64,000 nucleotides of DNA from Bettongia penicillata ogilbyi (lineage: Eukaryota > Chordata > Mammalia > Diprotodontia > Potoroidae). The stretch spans positions 8,458,144 to 8,522,143 of the forward strand of contig JAJHZJ010000496.1 in NCBI GenBank assembly GCA_023548195.1. Reading direction: 5' to 3'. Both the position numbers and the translations under genes were made by a program. Numbering within the stretch: the first letter of the stretch is position 1; every line of letters starts with the position of its first letter. Shown one piece after another: positions 34,190 to 64,000 of this stretch. The notes beneath the pieces were generated by a model. That model did not search any database, had not been told where the DNA came from, and saw nothing but the letters and a program-made list of their open reading frames with translations.

Positions 34190-35030
34190 GGTAGGCCTAT
34201 CAAATTGGAAGATGGCAAAAAGCTGAGAGGGATAGTTAACACATTTGATTAATCCATAATCTGCAAAAACTCAATAGACTAGGACAGACGAATCAAGTGA
34301 GATTTATGTATAAATCTAAACTTCTATGCTTGGATTCAAAGAATTAACTTCTAACATAGAAGGTCTAGGGGAGTGGTAGTTAAAGGTTTATCAGGAGGGG
34401 AAAAAAACATTTGGGGTCCTTAGTGAGTCTAAAATGTGATAAGGCAGCTAAAAAAAGCTAATAATAAAATCCTAGGCTACATTTAGGGGCATGGTGTCAA
34501 GGATCAAAAAGGTGATAACCCCAAGGTATACATAAGGTCAGGGCACTTCTAAAGAATAAGTTTGGAATACTATATATCAGGAAAGAGTTGGTAAACTGCA
34601 GAGGATGCAGGGATGGGGCAATCAAGGTAGTAAGCAGCATTGAGTCCATGCTGTATAAGGTAAAGAAACTCAAGCTGTTTCACCCAGATGACAGCAGATT
34701 TGGGGGCAGGGGAGGAGGTCACAAACACTTAAGAATTGGAGCTGTCATGTGGAAGAGGGATTGGACATGTCCTGCCTAACCATGGAGAGTTCTGCTAGAA
34801 TCAAGAAGGAAGGTGCAAAGGCATTAGATTCATCAGGAAATCCTTTCAAATTGCTAACCCCAAATTTCTTGGTTGCTCCAAGAAATAGCGAATTCCTACC
34901 TAACCAGAGGTCTTCAAGGAAATGCTGAACAAAACATAATCCTCACCCTTGCCCCCATCCATTTGAGGGATTCACAAGAAGTATTTCATGTCCTTTTGGT
35001 TGAACTAATGACTGAAGTGCCTTCCAAATC
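34190..35030 (+). mobile_element. CR1/L3-type LINE 3' region
   Basis: CAAATTGGAAGATGGCAAAA, AGTGAGTCTAAAATGTGATA, GGAGCTGTCATGTGGAAGAG, GGATTGGACATGTCCTGCC, AACCAGAGGTCTTCAAGG and GAAGTGCCTTCCAAATCC follow the family order over about 800 nt. It is the longest CR1/L3 piece in the window. Confidence 0.65.
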
Positions 35031-35104
35031 CTGCTGGGGAAAGAATGGTATGGTCAAAGACTGCCTTGACAGGAAGGTGGAGTGAGAAGAGGGACACAAG
35101 TGTG

Positions 35105-35205
35105 GTCCAGGGGAAAGAGCATCGCGTGGACCTTAGGAGACTTCAGGTAAAATCACAGCTCTGCCACTTATTCAATGTGATCTTTAGCCCCTTAATTTGA
35201 AAAAG
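35105..35205 (+). mobile_element. MIR SINE head
   Basis: GGTCCAGGGGAAAGAGCATC, CACAGCTCTGCCACTTATTC and GTGATCTTTAGCCCC. Confidence 0.5.
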
Positions 35206-35744
35206 CATCAAGACTGGATATCTGTTTAGATTTCTTGTAGCTACGTGAGTCTCTTGCTTGACTCGGAGCTTGTATGCAAACATGAATGAATCATTGAGGC
35301 AGTGAACAGGCCATCTAATGCATATTTTTGGTTTCCTCATTTGTCTAAATGCTGCGTGGTCCATCAAGGAAACATCCCCGATCATGCAGTAATTTCCTAC
35401 CCCAGTGCCCATAGAAGGTTGAAAGGATTTGAATTGTACGAGCTCTACCTTGAAATTGTTGGCAAAAATCATTGCCTCGCCTCTCTTTGTGGAAAGTCAG
35501 GATCAGGATAACAAAAGAAAAGAGGATGAGGTTTAGCATTGAAGTACCTGTTGACTTTCTCTGGTGGCTCCTAGATGGCAAATGACACAAGTCCAGCTTC
35601 AAGTCTGCTAAGGCAGTTACACTCCAGAATGTAACCCAAAGTCTTACATCACAAAGACAAAATTGTTTCATTTTGTTCTCTTACCAAGATGTCAGGCATT
35701 TATGTTCTCGGTGAGGGTAATTTCCCATCAAAATCTTGTGATTT

Positions 35745-35905
35745 TGAGTCCTCCCTCCAACTCGTAGATCTTGGTGGCTTAGAAAGCTGTCAGAGGCTCA
35801 GGGAGGGTCAGTGTCTTGGCCAGGCCACACAAGTGTCAAGGGCTGATTTTGAATTTATGTGTTTGTGACTCCCAAGCCTAGACCACAACACTAAGCTGTA
35901 TGCCA
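35745..35905 (-). mobile_element. MIR/THER1-like SINE, antisense
   Basis: CAGAGGCTCAGGGAGGGTCA, GTCTTGGCCAGGCCACACAAG and CCTAGACCACAACACTAAGC. Confidence 0.45.
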
Positions 35906-36524
35906 CAAAGGGCATGCCAGAGTGAAGTGGTTAGATGGTGGATGTTGGTAAGAACTGAGGTCGACACAAAGGACGATGTGATTACTCATCGTCCCCTCAT
36001 TCCCTGCTCCAATAATAGAGAGCAGGACTGAATTGATGCTATCACAGCTTTAAACAAAACATTTCCAATCTTAGATGACATCCAAAAATAGCAGACAGAG
36101 GGAAGAATAATGACTAAACAGAACAATCCTATAAAAATCCTTTGCCCTAAATACCAGGTTAAATAAGGGTCCTAGATAACCAATTCTACATTCTGGTCAA
36201 GTTGAGTTCATTGCTTTCCACTGCCCCATTCTCATCTTTTGTCAAGTCTAAGAGGACTCCTTCCCTCCTCTGCCATTTCAAACAAATACTTTCCATCTCC
36301 AAGACCCAGGTCAACTGCTGGCTATGTCCCAACTCCCAGCAGCTCAAAAGGGATTGCTCCCCAAAATTTCTCTTTTTTTACTTTGTGTAATGTTTTTAAT
36401 CTCCCTTATGAGACAATCTTGGGGACAAGTGTAGTCTCAATGCATTTTGTAAACTTTAACAAACTACATAATGGAGCATTATTTCATCTTTGCCTCCCCC
36501 AATGATCCTACAAAACAGAAAGGA

Positions 36525-36650
36525 GCCAGTGGAATGCAAACTTCTTGAGGACAGAGATGGGTCTTTGTTTTTCATCTCTGTATCCACAGCACTTAGCATA
36601 ATGCCTTGTACATAGCAGATAATAACATATACCTGTTGGAATGGATAGTG
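36525..36650 (+). mobile_element. L2 3' end
   Basis: GTGGAATGCAAACTTCTTGAG, GACAGAGATGGGTCTTTG, ATCCACAGCACTTAGCATAA and TGCCTTGTACATAGCAGAT. Confidence 0.7.
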
Positions 36651-37204
36651 GGTACTTGCTGAGCTGGCGTCCATAGCGATAGTGCCTTATTAATGTGATT
36701 GTGAATAAATTTACTTCAATTTGGCATAACACCTTTCTGCGTACCTGTGTAAGTCACTCTGTGAGAAAGTTCCCAAATGAGTGTGTGCATGCCACATGAT
36801 ATAGATAAAATGCATATGGCTCATCCATACAAACAGCACCAAAGGAGTTTTGATAGGGTTAGGAAGAAACTAGTAAGTAATGGACAGGACCACTCCTTCC
36901 TTTACTTGAGGGGTTTGAAGTTTCTCTCTCACTTGTTGTCATCTCTATAGAGCAAAAATCTAATTTAGGATCTGGAGATGCCCTTCAAAGGCTTTCTACT
37001 TCACACCTCTTATATTTTTGCTTTTGCATTTTGGACCCCTTCAGCAATCTTGGTGATTTTGTCTCAGAAGATGGTTTTTAAGTGCATAAAATGAAACATA
37101 TAGGATTATAAAAGAAACTAGTTACACTGAAATGTAGTTATCAAAACCTAAAAAAGTTCACAGACTCTTAGTTAAGATGTCCTCTCCCCTGGCAACATCC
37201 TCCC
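36651..37204. other. no gene recognised
   Basis: Unique-looking AT-rich sequence with no coding or RNA signal. Confidence 0.35.
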
Positions 37205-37290
37205 GACCATTCAATTTATTAAGTGCCTACTATGTGCCAGAACCCGTGTCAGGTGCACGACAGGCTGTGTCCTCAAGGACCTCTTCTTAC
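37205..37290 (-). mobile_element. L2 terminus, antisense
   Basis: TTCAATTTATTAAGTGCCTAC, TATGTGCCAGAACCCGTG and GTGTCCTCAAGGACCTC. Confidence 0.6.
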
Positions 37291-37483
37291 AAACACGGCA
37301 ACACTCGATTTATCTAGCACATAACACCTGCTCCTTCAAGTATCATCTTACATATGCATTTTTGTGTATGGGTGACAAATCTCAACATGGGTTACATATT
37401 TTGCCTGCCCTCTAAAACTGAGGACAGAGGATAGCATTTAACCTTTTTCTGGTGACTGTGGCTTCATCACAACCACTTCTTCT

Positions 37484-37556
37484 CGGGCTGCAGTCCAATT
37501 CCGCGCCCGTTGGGCTCTGGTTCCGAAGCTGTCAGAAGGCCCGTCTCAGCGATTAC
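37484..37556. other. CpG-dense islet
   Basis: Eight CpG dinucleotides fall within about 75 nt (CTCGGG, CCGCGCCCG, TCCGAAG, CCCGTC, AGCGAT, TTCGCA). Tens of kb around it are strongly CpG-depleted. No open frame or promoter motif is attached. Confidence 0.6.
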
Positions 37557-39119
37557 TTCGCATTCTGCAACCTGTCTTACTATTTTTTAATGGTTGTGGA
37601 CTAGGACATTAACTAATCAACTTACTAAACCTGCCCATTAGGGAAATCAAGCAGGTGGGTGAAGGCCTGAGACTCCAAGAACACCCGTCTGGTGGGACAT
37701 GTGGATCTGGGTGCTGCCAGGGGCAGGAGGCTGTTCTGGTGAGATGAGGCTGCCCTGCACACAAGCTTTGACTAGGTGAAGGCACCATCGTATTTCTCTT
37801 GCTTTATTTTCCTTCTCTTTTTTCTTACGTTGATTATTATTGCCTGCCTGTAGAATTCTGCCAGTTGCCAAAAAAGCCCCAGGATTTCCATTTTCGACAC
37901 ACTACCAAATACTTGGGTGAATGAATTTTAAGAGATAAAGAAATGTCAAAGAATTCCTATAAAAATTTTAATACAAAATATTACAAGCTAGAACAAAGCA
38001 GTGTGGAGATAAGACGTTTGATAAGAAGCACAGAAACAATAGAGGGTTAACATTTCACTGATGACTTGGGGATACTAATGATGAGCCTAGATACTGCAGG
38101 GAGAGGCACCAGAAAACTTATTTGCACAGAAATATATTGGGAAAATAGTAAAAACCTGACATAAGAACTCTAATTTATAATAGTGAGGAAACCAAAAACA
38201 TCCCGATCTTTGCTTATGACTGGAAGCAATTAGTTGTACCATGTGTACATGTGGACTTCTAAATACATAACGGATTGGCTACAGTCTGTGTCATGCAATC
38301 AAAGGCAAGCCACTGACTGAGAAAGGCTGCCTGACATTGGCTAAGGTTATGGTCAAGTAATAATTGTAAACAATTATGTTTTTATTAGAGTACTGAATTC
38401 AACTGAAAAGTTTTAAGGGAAAGGATGATTATGTAAACATTCACATACACACAAGGATCAACGGTATGGAAATACCTCCATGGGAGAGTTTAAAAGGTTT
38501 CGATTACCTTCAATGAAACATCAGAAACTAATGACTGATGGATGACATCTTCAGACACTGTTAAATCATCATTTAGTCTGTTTTAAAGAGAACAGTACAC
38601 CTAGTCAGCTGAGGATGGCACCAAAAAAGGGTACTGATTTTAAACTTTCACAAGGAGTTGGGCCAAAGAAGGTGTAAGGGAAAGCACAACATCTTGAACA
38701 CAAGAAGGGACCTTTCTTGTAAATCTAGTAGTGCTTGGGAAGATTGATTGAGCCCAAGGTCCCTTCAGCGTGACCTTATGCAGTTAAGAGCTCCTTAACA
38801 CAACACTGAAAATAATTCATAGCAACTAACCATTCCTCAAATGATCAGATGCTCTCTTTAGTTTATTAATACAAAAGAGAGTGAAATCCAGATTCATTTA
38901 AGACCCTTTCTCTTACTCCTCAGTGGTTCTTTTAAAAATACTAGCTGGATTGTAGGAAACGGAAAAGTATCAATTTGCAAGCTGGATCTAAGGGGTTGGA
39001 CTGTTTTGAAATTGTGCTCATGCATCCTGAAAAAAACACCAGGACAGTTTCTAATTTCTTGGTGGAAGTTCTTATCTATTGTATGTGGGTACATGTGAGA
39101 CAATCGACATGCTCTGTTA
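37557..39119. other. repeat-poor sequence downstream of TBL1XR1
   Basis: No interspersed repeat, gene or RNA was recognised. Further minus-strand AATAAA hexamers at 38872, 38391 and 37803 leave open that the TBL1XR1 3' UTR extends into it. Confidence 0.35.
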
Positions 39120-39145
39120 TGATAGCTAACTTAGAGCAAAATAAG

Positions 39146-39151
39146 TTTATT
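39146..39151 (-). promoter_or_regulatory. candidate poly(A) signal AATAAA
   Basis: The canonical hexamer on the minus strand is followed by TTATTTTGCTCTAAG and then a GU-rich stretch (TGTCTCACATGTA). It lies about 5.0 kb past the stop codon. Several other AATAAA hexamers exist in the region, so this choice is an inference. Confidence 0.35.
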
Positions 39152-39283
39152 CTACAATAGAACATTAAAGGAATAAAAATCAAGTCAAATGTAAACAAGA
39201 AATTGTAAACAAGAAAAAATTATAACACCCCTCTCTCTCTTGACCAGTAAATATTCTATACAAACTACATATGTATCAAAAAA

Positions 39284-39331
39284 TTTATATTTATATTTAT
39301 ATTTATATATATATGTATATATATATATATA
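39284..39331. repeat. TTTATA/TA microsatellite
   Basis: Imperfect TTTATA units grade into TA/TATG repeats. If the 3' UTR extends past this point, the repeat is in a UTR extension or just downstream of cleavage. Confidence 0.8.
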
Positions 39332-42300
39332 CACAGCCAACATAATATCAAAATATATTTTATTCTGGACCTCTTTCAGATCTGATTCAAATTACAGTTG
39401 TCAGAGCAATACAATGCAAATGGAAACTGCAACAGGGACATGTGCCTCCGAGGGATGGGGGCATGGGGGTAAGCCATTGTGATGGAGAACCCAAATACAT
39501 CCTAAGTGTAATTCACATGGGCCAGGACAGCCTAGAACATCTCTATCAGTCTTCCTTAGACAATAATCATGAAAACTGAATAAAAGTCCTTTAACAAGTA
39601 CAAAAAACTGTCATGGGCTGGTTTACACTTTGACAATAGTTGTAAGTCAACTGGATAACTAAAGAAATGATGCAGACGTTCAAATCCAGTGCTATAGGTA
39701 GGCTCACAGAATTAGACCCAAAGGATTTGTAAAATCAAAATTAAACCATTACAACTACAATGTCAAAGTCAGGAGAGGAAAAAAAATTACTTCTGTATTC
39801 AAGGATTATAGAGCCACAGAATGCAGCCTTAAAAAAAGAAAAGAAAAAGAAATGCATAAGTAGTACACTGGACTAGATACAACATGCAGAATGTTTTCCT
39901 GAACTTATCCACAAATTCCAAAAAACATCATGAAATAGCTTACTAGGAAAAAAGGCATGCCCTAATTCGTCACCCTGCGTCAACATTGTAAACTTAGAGG
40001 TGGAAACAGAATGTGATACCTCCTCAGGCTACTGATCTAAGATGCTCTATCTCTAAATCAGTGTATGGAAAAAAAACAAACCAACACAACTTGAACTTCT
40101 CACTTAAAAAATTCTCTTCTCTACCTTTACCCAGATTTATGTTTAAGAAAGAAACTCTTGATGCTGAATTGTGATACTTCAGAGCTATCACTGGAAGAAA
40201 AGGTCATTCCTAATTCCCCTCCCCCACCTTCACCCCCTTTGACCCAAGAGGAAACTTTTAGGGTCTCTTGATTTGCTGCTGTTCCCTAAATATGGGCATT
40301 TGCTGCCATGCCACAATGTTGGTCCGCCAAAAAGAGGGTTTCCTGGGAACTTTCAGATGTGACCTACTAATAATATGCATGTATCTGTCACCTAAGTACT
40401 GTCTTCGACACCCGAGAGCAGAACACAGGATATGCAGAAAAACACGACATGCCCTGAGCTGAGGAAAATGAGCATTGCTCCTAATTGAGTAAATGGCACT
40501 GAGCAACACTGGAGACGTCGTTTCTGCTCCTCTAGTGAAACCCCAATTCCCCTCTGCCCACATCACACAGAACCCTCTGCAGAGCCCTTCAGGCCTGTCT
40601 GTCCATTCCACAACTATAATTATACCCTCAACCAAACCACTCCTACCTAAACAAAGCTAACTCCTTAAAAATAGTCATCTCTCATTAAATAATCTATTCT
40701 GACATAAAGAAGGGAAAGGAAAAAAGGAGTGCTTTAAAAGTGAAGGTAAATCAGCACAAATCTTTGGCCTTTCTCTTGACATTTGTACATGTCAAAAAGC
40801 AAGAAACCTTCCTATACTTCTATCCGGTGATTCCTGCATTTTGCACCATAATTAGTTGTTAAACCACAAAGGGAGGCACTTTTAGTATTTGTAAAAGATG
40901 TTTCATCCTAAATCACATCTAACACTAGAGAACTGCTCATCACAACTGGATTATCAATAATAACCTAAGACCTACTTAAAATTTATCATGGCCTAATATA
41001 CACCAGAAAGTCAATGATGGGACCTGATCCACATTAATAGAAAAGGGAACAAACACATGGAAATGCGGCTTCCTCCCCTAGATGGATATGAACAATGAGA
41101 TTCCTGTAGAAGCTTTAGGAATGAATGGGAAACATGGTGGCTCCTCTCACTTCACTTTCTCCTTTAACCCGTTAGTCCCCCAAGTTTTCAGCTCCTTCCC
41201 CACGGTAACAAATTCATCAGTGTAGCTTACACTAAAATGATCAGAGTATGATCATATCCTCCTACAAGAACTACTAATGATTCAATTATCAGCCCTTGGG
41301 GAAAACATAAGGGGGGTGGGGGAGAGGACAAACAAACCAACCAGGAACTCCAAAAATACAGTACTTCGCAAGGCTGTGAAACTTAAGTCTCTGGCCAGCA
41401 CATTTATGCTCTAGGCTTTTTTTTAAAACAGCTTAGGAGCAGCATCGTGGCACATCAGCAGGCAATGATGATATTGAGAACAGCAGCAAAAAATAAATAA
41501 ATAATCCAATGTTCATTAAGGAGCCCAGGCCTACTCCATCGATACCTCTCAGTAAGAGGAGACTTCAGGGTAATAAAGCTCTGTATTTATAACTGTGTAG
41601 GGTTCCTATTATGGGTGGTTTTTTTGGAAGGAAAAATAGCCAAAGATCAAAAAAGAAAAAAACAAGAGCATAAAAATGTAGCTGTCCATTCTGGCAGCCA
41701 TATTGCAGAATTCCTTGACTATCTTTTATAATCGGCTGAAAAACCAGTCAATAACTGTATGCAAATGAATAAATTGTCCATATCAAAATACAAAAGTACT
41801 ATCAATAATCACCTCTGACTTTCAGATTTAAATTCAGTGCAATTGACAAATGCATCGCTAAAGGAAAACGCAGCTTAAACATATCAGAACATTTGTGTCT
41901 ATTCCTGGGAGCACATTTAAAAATTATTGCACAGATTTTTTTTATTTTTTACTTTTTTTTAAACAACAACAGAGGTCAGCCACGGGCACAGACCTCCACC
42001 AATAAAAGCAGGATGTCCAAGTGCCAGACACTCAGTCTGTGAAGTTTCCTACATGACTCGCAAGGTAATTGTTCTAGACATCTGTCATATGTTCCAAAAC
42101 CCTAAAAAAGAGCTGGCACAGAACCATCACGAATGACTGCCTTTCTGGATATGAATTTAAAAAAAAAAATTCTGTGATTTAGAAAACTCCCCGCTAATAA
42201 TTGGGGTACATAGAACAATGAATGTGGAATTAAGTATATTCTCTTTACCAAAGGCCAATGCTACCCTACCTTAGCAAAATGAAGACTTGCTTCAAGTCAT

Positions 42301-44158
42301 ATTAGTTTGTAAAAATAGCAGAAAATCAATGGCAAAAAAAGCTGCATTATTTGGGTTAAATCAATTTATGCCTAAACTAAGAACAAAGTAAATTAACTTT
42401 TTTAAAGCAATAAGTCACAAAATTATTAGTGATTGAAATAGTGTTATAAAATGGTTAACTTTGCAAAGCTCTGTGATAGAAGGCATTCCTTAATTAAAAC
42501 ATCTGTGACATAAATTTAACAATTATATTCTTTGAAATTTATAGCCTTGGAATCTGGCACGAAACATCAAGTGACCCCTTTCAACAGCACACATAAACAA
42601 GATGTGCTGAATTTACTAGAGAAATTTCGATATACCCTAGTCACGTGAGCATGACAAAAGTTTGCTATCTGTTGAGAAAAATACTTGATATTGTAAACAG
42701 ATTAAAGGACAATATAGTAGTGATTAATAAAAAATAGCAGCTTACACCTACTTATACTTGAAAAAAATATAGCCATAAGTTATAATAAACTGCAGAATCA
42801 GAGCAGCAGAGACATTAGTGCAAGTATTATTATTTTTTAATAAGCTGAATCACTGCTATTTAAACACACCTTAAAGCAAGTCTTCTGTTCTAAAGATTTC
42901 TTTTGAGACTAAGGTAGTGAACATTTTGCCACATAATGGCAGTGTTATCAAATATGCCAAAGGTATTTTGATTTCTATAAAGACAATTGACGAGAGATTT
43001 TTTTTTTTAACACTGGAATTTGGTTCCATTATATATCAGAGCTTCTATTGGTGGATATGATGGATACTTAGAGTAGAAGCTAATAAACCCTTGTCCAGAA
43101 AGATTTTTATCTCTTAAAAACAAAACCAAACCAAACCCAGAATGCTACTTTGCTCCTTTTCACAATAGTGCACAACTAAACCATAATTACCTATGGTCTT
43201 GAAGCAACAAGAATTTTTTTTTAATGCAGCTCTTGTATTTGTAAATTTAAAAAAAAAAATTTTGTTTTGTGCCCTTTGATTCTTAAGTTTGGCAGAAATA
43301 TGTCCCAAATTCAGAAGCTTCTGCGTTTCAGCCACACCGGCAGAAAACCAGAGCAGAATACCCTTTACAAAAAAATGTCCTTTCTTGACTGACATGACCA
43401 ATGGCCCATTTCAGACACATTTTTCTAAAATCACCCCTCACCCCAACACACAACCAATGGAGAAGGTGCTCTGAGAGCGACAGAATGGACCAAATATCAC
43501 TTGGCCTCTTCAAAAGAATGCATTAAAATATTTTTAAAAGATTTTTTTTTTATGTTTAAAAGGTGAAAAAATAAAAACAAGAAATAGATTTACTCCCTTA
43601 CTTCCTGCATCCATAAAAACAAACAAACAAATAAAAACAAAAAGAATGTTTGAAAAGCAAGAAACAAACCCATGGCTGCATGTTCACATACGTCCATTTC
43701 CTCTGTACATATAAACTGCTCAACTACTGAGGGAAATTAAAGAAAAAAAAAAGAGTATGATCCATCATATTGATTAGATGGGGAGGACAAGGGAAGGAGG
43801 GAAGGGAAGGCTGCCATTTGTCTCCCGATTTGGTGCATGTATGGTCTGCTTTTGTACACTCTCGTTCCTTTCCTCTTCTGCTTTTCATATCCCAAGCTTC
43901 TAAATGCTATTTGGGGGCACAGCAGATAAGATGCCAGCACTTGGTGAACAGGATTCACAAGCTGTGACAAAACTCTGTCATCCTCTTCAGGGTGTAATTT
44001 TGCTTTGTTTCTATACAGTGTAAGTGGAGATTTCTTTTCGGTTTGGCTGTAGTGGACTGGCCATGGTTCCAGTGGGACTAGAGCAGTACATGGGTCAGGG
44101 ACAGTCATTTTGGCTATGTACACATTCATAGTCGGTCCATGGCTTCCAACTAGTAGCA

Positions 44159-64000
<19,842 letters not shown>

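Larger units (their letters stand above)
39120..44158 (-). other. TBL1XR1: TBL1XR1 3' UTR (left end inferred)
   Basis: The sequence continues directly from the TAG stop. It is AT-rich and nearly devoid of the SINE, L2 and MIR copies that crowd the rest of the window, as expected of a long transcribed 3' UTR under constraint. Mammalian TBL1XR1 mRNAs are known to have multi-kilobase 3' UTRs. The left end is an inference from an AATAAA on the minus strand at 39146-39151. Earlier AATAAA copies (for example 41941-41946) could give shorter isoforms, and later ones (38872-38877, 38391-38396, 37803-37808) longer ones. Confidence 0.55.

Overview
The window is marsupial genomic DNA. It carries marsupial-type tRNA-derived SINEs, a MAR1-like CORE-SINE, marsupial L1 3' ends, an RTE-like LINE fragment whose 3' end resembles the SINE tails, and many old L2, MIR and CR1/L3 copies. 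The species cannot be fixed from sequence alone.

Only one protein-coding gene can be supported: TBL1XR1 (transducin beta-like 1 X-linked receptor 1), on the minus strand. Twelve coding exons lie between 64000 and 44159, all with GT-AG introns and consistent reading phase. They encode about 447 of an expected ~514 residues: the end of the F-box-like region, a polyalanine linker and the whole C-terminal WD40 propeller to the stop codon. The start codon, the LisH exon(s), the 5' UTR and the promoter lie beyond the right edge. The 3' UTR begins at 44158 and probably runs several kb leftward. A candidate poly(A) signal sits at 39146-39151, and the stretch from about 37.6 to 44.2 kb is almost free of recognisable repeats.

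From 1 to about 39 kb the window is a gene desert downstream of TBL1XR1. It is filled with interspersed repeats in both orientations, including nested insertions (a SINE in an L2 with perfect target duplications, a SINE in a LINE 3' end), polypyrimidine tracts and microsatellites. The short open frames there are repeat shadows. The GAAA tract at 15.5-15.9 kb, for example, yields only lysine/glutamate or serine/phenylalanine nonsense.

No previously undescribed multi-gene system is visible. The most interesting observation is a 5'-truncated L1 inserted antisense in TBL1XR1, only 21 nt from a 3' splice site. Its 12-bp target duplication contains the best branch-point-like motif, so this acceptor is either unusually compact or borrows L1 sequence. 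Other points to check are a diverged direct-repeat pair flanking the penultimate exon, a second pair in a large intron, a palindromic templated insertion inside the L1, and a CpG-dense islet at 37.5 kb.
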